A stretch of DNA of 64,000 bases from CAXBNV01 sp963977185. GTDB taxonomy: Bacteria; Pseudomonadota; Gammaproteobacteria; JAGOUU01. This document shows, one piece after another, positions 8,161 through 16,782 of this stretch. Within the stretch, counting starts at the first letter, position 1, and each line of letters begins with the position of its first letter. The position numbers and the translations under genes were made by a program. The stretch lies in NCBI GenBank assembly GCA_963977185.1, contig CAXBNV010000001.1, forward strand, positions 1 to 64,000, written 5' to 3'. Under the pieces are notes generated by a model. That model ran no database searches, had not been told where the DNA came from, and saw nothing but the letters and a program-made list of their open reading frames with translations.

Positions 8161-9417
8161 ATGAATTTAACTGAATTAAAATCCAAGTCTCCAACGGAAG
8201 TTCTTGATATAGCAAAAGATCTTGGCTTGGAAAATTTAGCTCGAACAAGAAAACACGATTTAATTTTTTGTATATTAAAAGCTGCTGCCAAAAAAGGTGA
8301 CAATATTTCAGGCGGCGGTGTTTTAGAAATTCTACCAGATGGCTTTGGTTTTCTAAGATCAGCTGATAGTTCTTATTTAGCTGGAGCAGATGATATTTAT
8401 GTTTCGCCAAGCCAAATTAGAAGATTTAACCTAAGAACAGGTGACACAATACAAGGATTAATTAGACCACCTAAAGATAATGAAAGGTATTTTGCTTTAT
8501 TAAAAGTGGATACAATTAATCTTTCTCCTCCAGAACAAAATAAAAATAAAATTTTATTTGAAAACCTTACAGCATTATTTCCTGATGAAAGATTATTAAT
8601 GCAGCGTGGAGATGGAAGTACTGAAGATATATCTGGTCGAATTATTGATATGGCATCTCCAGTAGGAAAAGGGCAAAGGGGATTAATCGTATCTCCACCT
8701 AAAGCTGGTAAAACTATTGTTATGCAGAATATTGCTAAATCTATCACAGCGAACAATCCTGATAGTATATTAATAGTCCTGCTAATTGATGAGCGCCCAG
8801 AAGAAGTAACCGAAATGGCTCGTTCCGTTAAAGGAGAAGTTGTTGCAAGTACTTTTGATGAGCCTGCATCACGTCATGTTCAAGTTGCAGAAATGGTTTT
8901 AGAAAAAGCTAAAAGATTAGTTGAAAATAAAAAAGATGTAATTATTTTATTGGATTCTATCACAAGACTTGCAAGAGCTTATAACACTGTAATACCTTCA
9001 TCTGGAAAAGTATTAACTGGTGGTGTTGATGCTCATGCACTTCATAAACCTAAGAAGTTTTTTGGTGCTGCACGTAATGTAGAAGAAGGCGGTAGTTTAA
9101 CTATTCTTGCTACATGTTTGGTAGATACTGGTTCAAAAATGGATGAAGTTATTTTTGAAGAGTTTAAAGGTACAGGTAATATGGAATTACGTTTAGATAG
9201 AAAAATGTCAGAAAAACGTGTGTTCCCTGCAATTGACTTTAAGCGTTCTGGTACTAGACGTGATGAGCAAATTGTTCCTCCAGATGAATTACAAAGTATT
9301 TGGATTTTAAGAAAAATATTACATCCAATGAACGAGATTGCATCAATAGAATTTTTATTAGATCGTTTAAAAGGTACAAAAACAAATCAAGATTTTTTTG
9401 ACGCTATGCGCACATAA
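8161..9417 (+). CDS. rho: transcription termination factor Rho
   Basis: Hexameric RNA-dependent ATPase that ends transcription of untranslated RNA, 418 residues as in E. coli. In order: N-terminal helical domain beginning MNLTELKSKSPTEVLDIAKD, a cold-shock-like RNA-binding domain around GFGFLRSADSSYLAGADDIY, the Walker A PPKAGKTIVMQ near residue 180, LLIDERPEEVTEM, the Walker B segment VIILLDSITRLARAYN, the R-loop LTGGVDAHAL, and EGGSLTILATCLVDTGSKMD. ubiD follows after 5 bases, so the two are probably co-transcribed. Confidence 0.98.
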   Translation: MNLTELKSKSPTEVLDIAKDLGLENLARTRKHDLIFCILKAAAKKGDNISGGGVLEILPDGFGFLRSADSSYLAGADDIYVSPSQIRRFNLRTGDTIQGLIRPPKDNERYFALLKVDTINLSPPEQNKNKILFENLTALFPDERLLMQRGDGSTEDISGRIIDMASPVGKGQRGLIVSPPKAGKTIVMQNIAKSITANNPDSILIVLLIDERPEEVTEMARSVKGEVVASTFDEPASRHVQVAEMVLEKAKRLVENKKDVIILLDSITRLARAYNTVIPSSGKVLTGGVDAHALHKPKKFFGAARNVEEGGSLTILATCLVDTGSKMDEVIFEEFKGTGNMELRLDRKMSEKRVFPAIDFKRSGTRRDEQIVPPDELQSIWILRKILHPMNEIASIEFLLDRLKGTKTNQDFFDAMRT

Positions 9418-9422
9418 TTTAA

Positions 9423-10970
9423 ATGTCTAGTATTGAATTTAATGTTAAGCCAAAACGTAAACCTAAGTTTTCAGATTTAAGAGATTTTTTAAAATTTTTA
9501 GAAGATAGAAATGAATTTAAAGAAATCTCTTATCCTGTTGATGTTAACTTAGAAATCACAGAAATCTCCTCTCGAGTATTACATAATAAAGGCCCGGCCT
9601 TATTATTTAATAATCCATATTGTATTAAAAATAATATAAGTAATTTAAAAACCACTGAACCTAAAAATTATGGTACTCCTGTTTTAGCTAATTTATTTGG
9701 CACAGAACAAAGAGTTGCTTATGCTTTGGGGCTTGAAAGTGTTGATGAATTAAGAAGCATAGGTGAATTATTGGCTTTTTTAAAGCAGCCAGATCCACCA
9801 AAAGGCATTAAAGATGCTTTTAGTAAATTACCTATTTTTAAGCAATTAATAAGCCTTGCTCCTAAAAAAGTAAGTAAAGCTTTATGTCATGAAATAATTA
9901 TTCCGAAAAAACAAGTAAATTTGAGTGATTTTCCAATTCAAACTTGTTGGCCTGGTGATGTTGGACCCTTGATTACTTGGGGTTTAGTTACAACTAGAAA
10001 TATCCATAATGATAGGCAAAATATAGGAATATATAGACAGCAAGTAATTGGCCATAATCGAGTTATTATGCGTTGGTTAGGTCATAGGGGAGGTGCTTTA
10101 GACTATTTAGAGTTTCGAAAAAAATATCCAAATGAACCATTTCCGGTTGCTGTAACTATAGGTGCTGATCCTGCGACTATATTAGCTGCTGTAACACCAA
10201 TTCCTGACTCTATTTCTGAATATGCTTTTGCTGGATTATTAAAAGGTTCAAGATGTGAACTTGTAAAATGTAAGACTATTCCATTAGACGTTCCTGCAAG
10301 TGCCGAGATAGTTTTAGAAGGATATATTTATCCAAATGATACGGCAAAAGAAGGGCCTTTTGGTGATCATACTGGTTATTATAATGAAGTAGCTGAATTT
10401 CCAGTATTTACTATTGAGACTATTACTCATAGAGAAAAGCCTATTTATCATAGTACTTATACAGGGCGCCCACCAGATGAGCCAGCTGTTTTGGGTGCTG
10501 CTTTAAATGAAGTATTTGTTCCTATTTTACAAAAACAATTTCCAGAAATTTCAGATTTTTATTTGCCGCCAGAAGGTTGTTCTTATCGAATGGCAGTTGT
10601 TAGTATTAAAAAACAATATTCAGGTCACCCACAAAGAGTGATGCTTGGAATTTGGTCTTTTTTAAAGCAATTTTTATATACTAAATTTATTATTATTACT
10701 GATGATGATATAAATATTAGAAATTGGGAAGATGTTATTTGGGCTATTACCACAAGAGTTGATCCCAAGCGAGATACTTTAATATTAGAAAATTCACCAA
10801 TTGATTATTTAGACTTTGCATCTCCTAGTTATGGCTTGGGTTCTAAATTAGGCATTGATGCGACCAATAAATACCCAGGAGAGACAACAAGAGAATGGGG
10901 CAAAGAGATTAAAATGGATAAAACAGTTGAAGATAAGATTGATCGTATTTGGTCTGAATTAGGAATTTAA
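9423..10970 (+). CDS. ubiD: UbiD 4-hydroxy-3-polyprenylbenzoate decarboxylase
   Basis: Prenylated-FMN-dependent decarboxylase of the ubiquinone pathway, 515 residues. Motifs include NIGIYRQQVIGHNRVIMRWL, the HRGGALDYLEF stretch and EGPFGDHTGYY, which carry the conserved acidic and basic active-site residues of UbiD. There is an N-terminal extension of about 15 residues (VKPKRKPKF) before the usual DLRDFL start. The cofactor-making partner UbiX is not in this window. It directly follows rho. Confidence 0.95.
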   Translation: MSSIEFNVKPKRKPKFSDLRDFLKFLEDRNEFKEISYPVDVNLEITEISSRVLHNKGPALLFNNPYCIKNNISNLKTTEPKNYGTPVLANLFGTEQRVAYALGLESVDELRSIGELLAFLKQPDPPKGIKDAFSKLPIFKQLISLAPKKVSKALCHEIIIPKKQVNLSDFPIQTCWPGDVGPLITWGLVTTRNIHNDRQNIGIYRQQVIGHNRVIMRWLGHRGGALDYLEFRKKYPNEPFPVAVTIGADPATILAAVTPIPDSISEYAFAGLLKGSRCELVKCKTIPLDVPASAEIVLEGYIYPNDTAKEGPFGDHTGYYNEVAEFPVFTIETITHREKPIYHSTYTGRPPDEPAVLGAALNEVFVPILQKQFPEISDFYLPPEGCSYRMAVVSIKKQYSGHPQRVMLGIWSFLKQFLYTKFIIITDDDINIRNWEDVIWAITTRVDPKRDTLILENSPIDYLDFASPSYGLGSKLGIDATNKYPGETTREWGKEIKMDKTVEDKIDRIWSELGI

Positions 10971-10994
10971 GTTAGAAAGTAGTAGTTAAGTTTT

Positions 10995-11870
10995 ATGCCA
11001 GAATTACCAGAAGTTGAAACTGTATTACAAGGTCTAAAAGCCAATATTGCTGATAAGACCAAAGTTGAAAAAATAATAATTAGATTTCCAAAATTGCGTT
11101 GGGATATACCTGAGCAAGATTTAAATAATAATATTATTGATCAAAAGATATTAAATATATCAAGACGCGGTAAATATTTGTTATTTAAATTCAAGACAGG
11201 GACTATGTTAATTCATTTAGGTATGTCTGGTGTTTTAAAATTACAGCCTTTAAGTAATGGTAAAATAAGTGAGCCTTTAAAACATGATCATGTTGATATT
11301 ATTTTAAATAATAATAGTTTTTTAAGATTAAATGATCCTCGAAGATTTGGAGCTTTATTATGGGCCAAAGGCGATGTTTTTCAATATAAGTTATTGCATC
11401 ATTTAGGACCTGAGCCTTTATCTAGTGATTTTAATTTTGAATATCTAAAAAATAAACTCAATAATAAAAATATTGGCATTAAGAAATTTATTATGGATAG
11501 CAAAAATGTTGTTGGTGCTGGCAATATTTATGCGCAAGAGTCTTTATTTTTATCAAAGATTCACCCGGAAAAACTAGCTAAAAATTTATCAGATTTTGAA
11601 ATTAAAGATTTAATTAAAAATATAAAGCTGATTTTAAAAAAAGCTATTAAAGCAGGTGGTACTACGTTAAAAGATTATAAGAATTCTGAAGGAAAGCCTG
11701 GATATTTTCAGCAAGAATTATTAGTTTATGGCAGAGCAAATCAAAAATGTGTTATTTGTGAAAACATCCTAAAAGAACTTAAAATTGCGGGCAGAACAAC
11801 TGTTTATTGCTCAAATTGTCAAAATGATGATAAAAACTCATCTTGTAAAAAATCGATAAAAAGCATATAA
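10995..11870 (+). CDS. mutM: formamidopyrimidine-DNA glycosylase (MutM/Fpg)
   Basis: Base-excision repair glycosylase/lyase that removes 8-oxoguanine. It begins MPELPEVET, with Pro2 as the Schiff-base nucleophile and Glu3. HLGMSGVLKL and LNDPRRFGALLW follow in the N-terminal domain. The helix-two-turn-helix segment includes VGAGNIYAQESLFLSKIHPE, and the C-terminal zinc finger has CVIC and CSNC pairs around residues 253-276. The length of 291 is slightly above the usual 270 because of a lysine-rich tail after the zinc finger. It lies 24 bases after ubiD. Confidence 0.96.
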   Translation: MPELPEVETVLQGLKANIADKTKVEKIIIRFPKLRWDIPEQDLNNNIIDQKILNISRRGKYLLFKFKTGTMLIHLGMSGVLKLQPLSNGKISEPLKHDHVDIILNNNSFLRLNDPRRFGALLWAKGDVFQYKLLHHLGPEPLSSDFNFEYLKNKLNNKNIGIKKFIMDSKNVVGAGNIYAQESLFLSKIHPEKLAKNLSDFEIKDLIKNIKLILKKAIKAGGTTLKDYKNSEGKPGYFQQELLVYGRANQKCVICENILKELKIAGRTTVYCSNCQNDDKNSSCKKSIKSI

Positions 11871-11904
11871 TTACGTAATTTTATTTAAAATAACGAAAAA
11901 TATT

Positions 11905-12615
11905 ATGCTAGCATTAAAATTAAATAAAGTTCATAAGTTTAATTTATTAGCTTTAATCGCAATAATTCCTATTATTATTATTTGTTATTTTTTTATAGAT
12001 AGGCCTTTAACAGAGCTTACTTATTATAATACAGCTAATAGTCATTTCAGTTTTATATATCTTTTTATTTCAAATTTGGCAAAATATTATTTTTTTAGTA
12101 GCCCAATTGTTCTAACTATTATTTTTATCAGAAATTGTTTAGGATATAAAACAACAAAATTAACTTGGTTTATGATAGCTATGTGTTTTGCTATTTTATT
12201 TACTTTTCCATTTAATGATGAATTGAAATTTATTTTTGGTAGAACCTGGCCTGGTACTTGGTCAAATAATAATCCATCATGGATTCAAGATCATGTCTTT
12301 GGATTTAATTTTTTCACGATTAAAAGCAATGCTTACATGTCGTTTCCTTCAGGACATTCAGCAACATCTATGATAGTATCTACGTTTATTTGGCATACTT
12401 ACAGGAACATCCCTGCTAGAATATTTGCGCTGATGGCTATTTTATTGCAAGTTATTGGTTTATTACTTTTAAGCCATCATTGGCTTAGCGATACTATTGC
12501 TGGTATGTATTTAGGGATGGTTGTTGGTAATTACTTTAGCTATTTTTTCCAAGAAATAATGAATTTTAGAAGTAGGCATATAGATCATGACTCCCAATTT
12601 GAAAATATTGAATAA
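11905..12615 (+). CDS. PAP2-family membrane phosphatase
   Basis: Integral membrane acid phosphatase of the PAP2 family, 236 residues with about six hydrophobic segments. The three catalytic motifs are recognisable: KFIFGRTWP (residues about 108-116), SFPSGHS with His151, and SHHWLSD with His192 and Asp196. The long soluble loop between motifs 1 and 2 resembles lipid A 1- or 4'-phosphatases and undecaprenyl-diphosphate phosphatases. Which lipid it acts on cannot be decided from sequence. It overlaps hemE by 29 bases. Confidence 0.8.
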   Translation: MLALKLNKVHKFNLLALIAIIPIIIICYFFIDRPLTELTYYNTANSHFSFIYLFISNLAKYYFFSSPIVLTIIFIRNCLGYKTTKLTWFMIAMCFAILFTFPFNDELKFIFGRTWPGTWSNNNPSWIQDHVFGFNFFTIKSNAYMSFPSGHSATSMIVSTFIWHTYRNIPARIFALMAILLQVIGLLLLSHHWLSDTIAGMYLGMVVGNYFSYFFQEIMNFRSRHIDHDSQFENIE

Positions 12616-13681
12616 TGATACTTTTTTAAAAGCAACTTTGTCTCAAGACGTAGATTATACTCCTGTATGGATTATGCGTCAGGCAGGAAGATATTTGCCT
12701 GAGTACAGAAAGATAAGAGAAAATCTAAGGGATTTTTTAGATTTATGTAAAAATCCAGAATTAGCAACTGAAGTAACAATGCAGCCGCTTAGACGTTTTA
12801 ATTTAGATGCTGCTATTTTATTTTCAGATATATTAACGATTCCTGATGCAATGGGCCTGGGTTTATATTTTGCTGAAGGTGAAGGTCCTAAATTTACAAA
12901 TCCTATTACTGAGCCATCTCATATTACTAATTTAAAGCAACCAGACGTTTATACTGATTTAAAATATGTTTTAGATACGGTAAAATCTATAAAATCAGAA
13001 TTAGGAAATAAAATTCCGTTGATTGGCTTTTCTGGTAGTCCATTTACTTTAGCGACTTATATGATAGAAGGTGGGAGCTCTAAAAACTTTAGTAAAATAA
13101 AGTCATGGCTTTATCAAAATCCAGAAATGTCGCATCTTTTATTAGATAAGTTAAGTGATGCTGTGTCAGATTATCTTATAGCTCAAATTAAATCAGGTGT
13201 AGATGTAGTACAAATATTTGATACATGGGGTGGTATTTTAAATACAGAGTATTATATAAATTTTTCTTTAAATTATATGGAAAAAATTATAAAAAATATT
13301 AAGGCAAAATATCCTAATATCCCAATAATATTATTTACTAAAAACTCAGGATTATGGTTAGATAAAATAGCAAGCCTTGAATCTAGTCCAAATGTAATTG
13401 GCCTTGATTGGACCTGTGATATAGATAAAGCCAGATTAGATATTAATAAATATAATTCAAATATTGCCATACAAGGTAACTTAGACCCTTGTGTTTTGTA
13501 CGCAGATAAAGATGTAGTTAAAAAAGAAGTTATAAAAATCTTAGACAAATATAAAGAGGCTAATGGTTCTATAAAGGGTCATATCTTTAATTTAGGCCAT
13601 GGAATACACCCTACTATTAATCCAGATAATGTTGCTGTATTAGTCGATACAGTGCATGAATATAGTGCTAAAATTAAATAA
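12587..13681 (+). CDS. hemE: uroporphyrinogen decarboxylase (HemE)
   Basis: Converts uroporphyrinogen III to coproporphyrinogen III in haem synthesis. 364 residues. The N-terminal signature TPVWIMRQAGRYLPEYR is complete, followed by FSDILTIPDAMG with the catalytic Asp, IGFSGSPFTLATYMIEGG, QIFDTWGG and the C-terminal FNLGHGIHP. The chosen ATG makes the gene start inside the PAP2 gene; in-frame TTG codons a few residues downstream would shorten but not remove the overlap. hemB and hemC are elsewhere in this window, so the haem genes are dispersed. Confidence 0.97.
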   Translation: MTPNLKILNNDTFLKATLSQDVDYTPVWIMRQAGRYLPEYRKIRENLRDFLDLCKNPELATEVTMQPLRRFNLDAAILFSDILTIPDAMGLGLYFAEGEGPKFTNPITEPSHITNLKQPDVYTDLKYVLDTVKSIKSELGNKIPLIGFSGSPFTLATYMIEGGSSKNFSKIKSWLYQNPEMSHLLLDKLSDAVSDYLIAQIKSGVDVVQIFDTWGGILNTEYYINFSLNYMEKIIKNIKAKYPNIPIILFTKNSGLWLDKIASLESSPNVIGLDWTCDIDKARLDINKYNSNIAIQGNLDPCVLYADKDVVKKEVIKILDKYKEANGSIKGHIFNLGHGIHPTINPDNVAVLVDTVHEYSAKIK

Positions 13682-13706
13682 ATTAGATTAATATAAAATA
13701 ATTTTT

Positions 13707-14189
13707 ATGACAAATATTGCAATTTTTCCAGGAACTTTTGATCCAATCACTTTTGGCCATATAGATTTAATAACAAGAGCTGCGAAAATATTTTCTAAAG
13801 TAATAGTCTCTATTGCTGGAAATATGAAAAAGGCACCATTATTTAATTTTGATGAAAGAATAGCTTTGTGCGAAGAAATTTTTAAAAATAATAAAAATAT
13901 AGAAGTAAAAGGTTTCAATAATTTGCTTGCACATTTTGCAACTGAGCAAAAAGCTGATGTAGTAATAAGAGGTTTAAGGGCTGTATCAGATTTTGAATAT
14001 GAGTTTCAATTAGCAACAATGAATCGTAGATTAAACGATAGCTTTGAGACGATATTTTTAACACCGGCTGAAAAATATTCTTTTTTGTCATCAAGTCTAA
14101 TTAAAGAAGTAGCAAGTTTAAATGGTGACGTTAGTGAGTTTGTGCCTGAGATTGTTGCTTGTGCTTTGTATAAAAAATACGCTAAATAG
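13707..14189 (+). CDS. coaD: phosphopantetheine adenylyltransferase (CoaD)
   Basis: Catalyses the penultimate step of coenzyme A synthesis, joining AMP to 4'-phosphopantetheine. 160 residues, the family norm. The nucleotidyltransferase motif GTFDPITFGHIDLI is at residues 9-22, RGLRAVSDFEYEFQLATMNR is the family-specific stretch, and SSSLIKEVASLNGDVSEFVP carries the ISSS-like C-terminal motif. It stands alone among unrelated housekeeping genes, 25 bases after hemE. Confidence 0.96.
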   Translation: MTNIAIFPGTFDPITFGHIDLITRAAKIFSKVIVSIAGNMKKAPLFNFDERIALCEEIFKNNKNIEVKGFNNLLAHFATEQKADVVIRGLRAVSDFEYEFQLATMNRRLNDSFETIFLTPAEKYSFLSSSLIKEVASLNGDVSEFVPEIVACALYKKYAK

Positions 14190-14207
14190 ACTGGTTATTT
14201 AAACTTT

Positions 14208-14693
14208 ATGGATAGCAATATAAGATTTAAAAAAATTGCTTTAGAGGATTTTGAGATTGATTCTAGATTGAAATCTATCTTTGAAAATAAAGGTTCAATG
14301 ACTAAACTTTTAGAAAATTTATTTAATAAAGTTTATATCGAAATTATAAATCAAAATAAAAACATTACATCAGATAGCTCATATTATATATATAGACACA
14401 TTTTAATTAAAAGTAATAAGATTAATCTTATGAATGCCATATCTTTTATAAGTGATGGTTTTTTTGAATTATTACATATTGAAAGCAATAATTTTTTAGA
14501 AAAAGAATTTTTAGGGAAACTTATTTTTGATGAATCTACTAATAAATTAAACTTTGGTCTATTAAGATCAGAATTTACTTATGGGTTAATAGATAATAAA
14601 ATGACTAGAATGTCAGAATTTTATTATAATAATTTATCTTTGATAAAATTATATGAGTCTTTTATGCCAGAGTTTTTTTTGCACTTTAAATAA
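14208..14693 (+). CDS. ubiC: probable chorismate pyruvate-lyase (UbiC), divergent
   Basis: 161 residues, the length of UbiC, ending 20 bases before ubiA; ubiC-ubiA is the classical gene order. The sequence is poorly conserved, but the pattern fits: GSMTKLLENL corresponds to the EDSMTKR region, YRHILIKSN aligns with the region holding the substrate-binding Arg (here Arg63), FLGKLIF with PLGRYLF, and the C-terminal IKLYESFMPEF with the TELFLP segment that carries the catalytic Glu (here Glu150). UbiC makes 4-hydroxybenzoate from chorismate, the substrate of UbiA. The call rests on alignment by eye plus context. Confidence 0.7.
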   Translation: MDSNIRFKKIALEDFEIDSRLKSIFENKGSMTKLLENLFNKVYIEIINQNKNITSDSSYYIYRHILIKSNKINLMNAISFISDGFFELLHIESNNFLEKEFLGKLIFDESTNKLNFGLLRSEFTYGLIDNKMTRMSEFYYNNLSLIKLYESFMPEFFLHFK

Positions 14694-14713
14694 ATATTTT
14701 CAAATAATATAAT

Positions 14714-15556
14714 ATGTCGCCATATTTAAAATTAATTAGATTTGATAAACCAGTTGGGACTTTATTATTATTATGGCCAGCTTTATGGGCTTTATTAATA
14801 GCCTCTTCTGGAGTTATTAATATTCATATTTTATTAGTATTTTGCTTTGGAGTATTTTTAACCAGATCGGCAGGTTGTGCCATTAATGATTATTTTGATA
14901 AAGATTTTGATAGGCTTGTTGATAGAACAAAAGACAGACCGTTAGCCCAAAAAGAAATTCCAGCAAAGCATGCTATTTATTTAGCTGGGATATTATTTTT
15001 ATTAGCATTTGGCTTAGTTTTATCTTTAGGTAATACAGATTTAATTTTTCATTCATTTATAGCTTTATTATTAGCTTGCATATACCCATTATTAAAAAGA
15101 TATACTTTTTTGCCACAAATGGGTTTAGGTCTTGCCTTTTCTTATTCTATACCTATGGCATTTGTTGCAGAAATTGGTTTTGTGCCTAGTATTGCTTGGG
15201 TATTATATATAATTTCTGTCACTTGGACTTTAATGTACGATACTGTTTATGCTATGGCTGATATGGATGATGATATAGAAATAGGTATAAAATCATCAGC
15301 ATTATTATTTGGTGATTATATATTTTATACTATAGGGGTATTGCAATTATTAGTTATTATTGGATTTATATATTTAGGATATAGATTAGATTTTAATATT
15401 TATTATTATTTCAGTATAATGTTAGCAGCATTATGTTTTTTGTATCAAACTAAGTTAATTGCTCAATATAAATATATTAAAGCTTTTAAAAATAATAATA
15501 TAGTAGGGTTTTTAATTTTGTTAGGAATGTATTCAAATAGTTATCTGATTTTTTAG
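14714..15556 (+). CDS. ubiA: 4-hydroxybenzoate polyprenyltransferase (UbiA)
   Basis: Intramembrane prenyltransferase of 280 residues with about eight or nine hydrophobic segments. It attaches the polyprenyl tail to 4-hydroxybenzoate in ubiquinone synthesis. Both aspartate-rich Mg-diphosphate motifs are present: INDYFDKDFDRLVDRTKDRP near residue 57 and AMADMDDDIEIGIKSSA near residue 180. It follows ubiC closely and is 8 bases before pgk, so a ubiC-ubiA-pgk-pyk transcript is likely. Confidence 0.96.
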   Translation: MSPYLKLIRFDKPVGTLLLLWPALWALLIASSGVINIHILLVFCFGVFLTRSAGCAINDYFDKDFDRLVDRTKDRPLAQKEIPAKHAIYLAGILFLLAFGLVLSLGNTDLIFHSFIALLLACIYPLLKRYTFLPQMGLGLAFSYSIPMAFVAEIGFVPSIAWVLYIISVTWTLMYDTVYAMADMDDDIEIGIKSSALLFGDYIFYTIGVLQLLVIIGFIYLGYRLDFNIYYYFSIMLAALCFLYQTKLIAQYKYIKAFKNNNIVGFLILLGMYSNSYLIF

Positions 15557-15564
15557 GGATTGTT

Positions 15565-16758
15565 ATGGAATTATTATCAATGAAGGACTTAGATTTAAAT
15601 AACAAAATTGTTATTATTCGAGAAGATTTAAATGTCCCAATTAAAAATGGTAAAGTAACCAACACTAATCGAATTGATTCCGCATTAATTACTATTAAGT
15701 TGGCATTATCAAAAGGCGCTAAAGTTGCAATAATCTCACATTTGGGAAGGCCTAAAGAAGGAGAATATAATCCAGAATATTCACTTGCTCCAATTGCAGA
15801 TATTTTAAAAGAAAAATTGAATATTCCTGTGCAGTTTGTTCAAAATTGGCTTGAGGGTTTTGATATTAATGCAGGTGAGCTATTTTTATTAGAAAATATA
15901 AGATTTTGTGTTGGTGAAAAATCTAATGCCGATGAATTGAGTAAAAAAATAGCATCACTTGCAGATGTATATGTAATGGATGCTTTTGCAACAGCACATA
16001 GACAGCATGCTTCAACTTATGGAGCATTAAAATATGCAAAACAAGATGGTAAAGAAGTTTGTGCAGGTCCTTTATTTTTGGCTGAAATTAATGCCTTACA
16101 AAAAGGTTTAGCTAATCCTAAAAAACCAATTGTCGCGATAGTTGGGGGCTCAAAAATTTCTACGAAAATAGATATTTTAACTAAATTAATTACCAAAGTA
16201 GATCAGTTAATAGTAGGTGGAGGTATAGCAAATACTTTTATAGCTGCATCTGGTTTAAATATAGGTAATTCTTTATATGAAGAAAGCTATCTTGGTACAG
16301 CACGAAAATTATTAAAAGATGCTCAAGATAAAGGCAGCATTATTCCTATGCCTGTTGATGTGGTTGTTGCAAAAGAAATTTCTGATGATGCTAAAACTTG
16401 TATTAAATCTGTTAATAATGTGGAGAATGGCGATTTAATTTTAGACATTGGTCCTGATACAGCTAAGATGCTGTGTAAATATATAAGTAAAGCTAATACT
16501 ATTATTTGGAACGGCCCTTTAGGTGTTTTTGAACATGCATCTTTTGCAGAAGGTACTAAAAAGATTGCTAATGCTATTGCAAATAGTTCAGCGTATTCTT
16601 TAGCAGGAGGGGGAGATACAATTGCAGCTATAGATAAGTTTAATATAGCAGACAAAATTTCATATATTTCAACTGGAGGCGGTGCTTTTTTAGATTTTAT
16701 TCAAAGCGATACTTTTGCCGTGTTAGAATTATTAGCTAAGAAAGATAAAAATTTTTAA
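15565..16758 (+). CDS. pgk: phosphoglycerate kinase
   Basis: Glycolytic enzyme transferring phosphate from 1,3-bisphosphoglycerate to ADP. 397 residues, typical. Motifs include REDLNVPIKNGKV (RVDLNVP in most homologues), SHLGRPKEG, LLENIRFCVGEK, DAFATAHRQHAST, IVGGSKISTKI and IWNGPLGVFE, with the ATP-site GGGDTIAAI near the end. It precedes pyk by 24 bases. The glyceraldehyde-3-phosphate dehydrogenase gene that often precedes pgk is not here; ubiA takes that place. Confidence 0.98.
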   Translation: MELLSMKDLDLNNKIVIIREDLNVPIKNGKVTNTNRIDSALITIKLALSKGAKVAIISHLGRPKEGEYNPEYSLAPIADILKEKLNIPVQFVQNWLEGFDINAGELFLLENIRFCVGEKSNADELSKKIASLADVYVMDAFATAHRQHASTYGALKYAKQDGKEVCAGPLFLAEINALQKGLANPKKPIVAIVGGSKISTKIDILTKLITKVDQLIVGGGIANTFIAASGLNIGNSLYEESYLGTARKLLKDAQDKGSIIPMPVDVVVAKEISDDAKTCIKSVNNVENGDLILDIGPDTAKMLCKYISKANTIIWNGPLGVFEHASFAEGTKKIANAIANSSAYSLAGGGDTIAAIDKFNIADKISYISTGGGAFLDFIQSDTFAVLELLAKKDKNF

Positions 16759-16782
16759 ATATAACTAAAAATATTAATTTAT

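Noticed and set aside
8397..8756. Minus-strand open frame of 119 codons
   Set aside because: Antisense to the RNA-binding and Walker A regions of rho; no ribosome-binding site or similarity.
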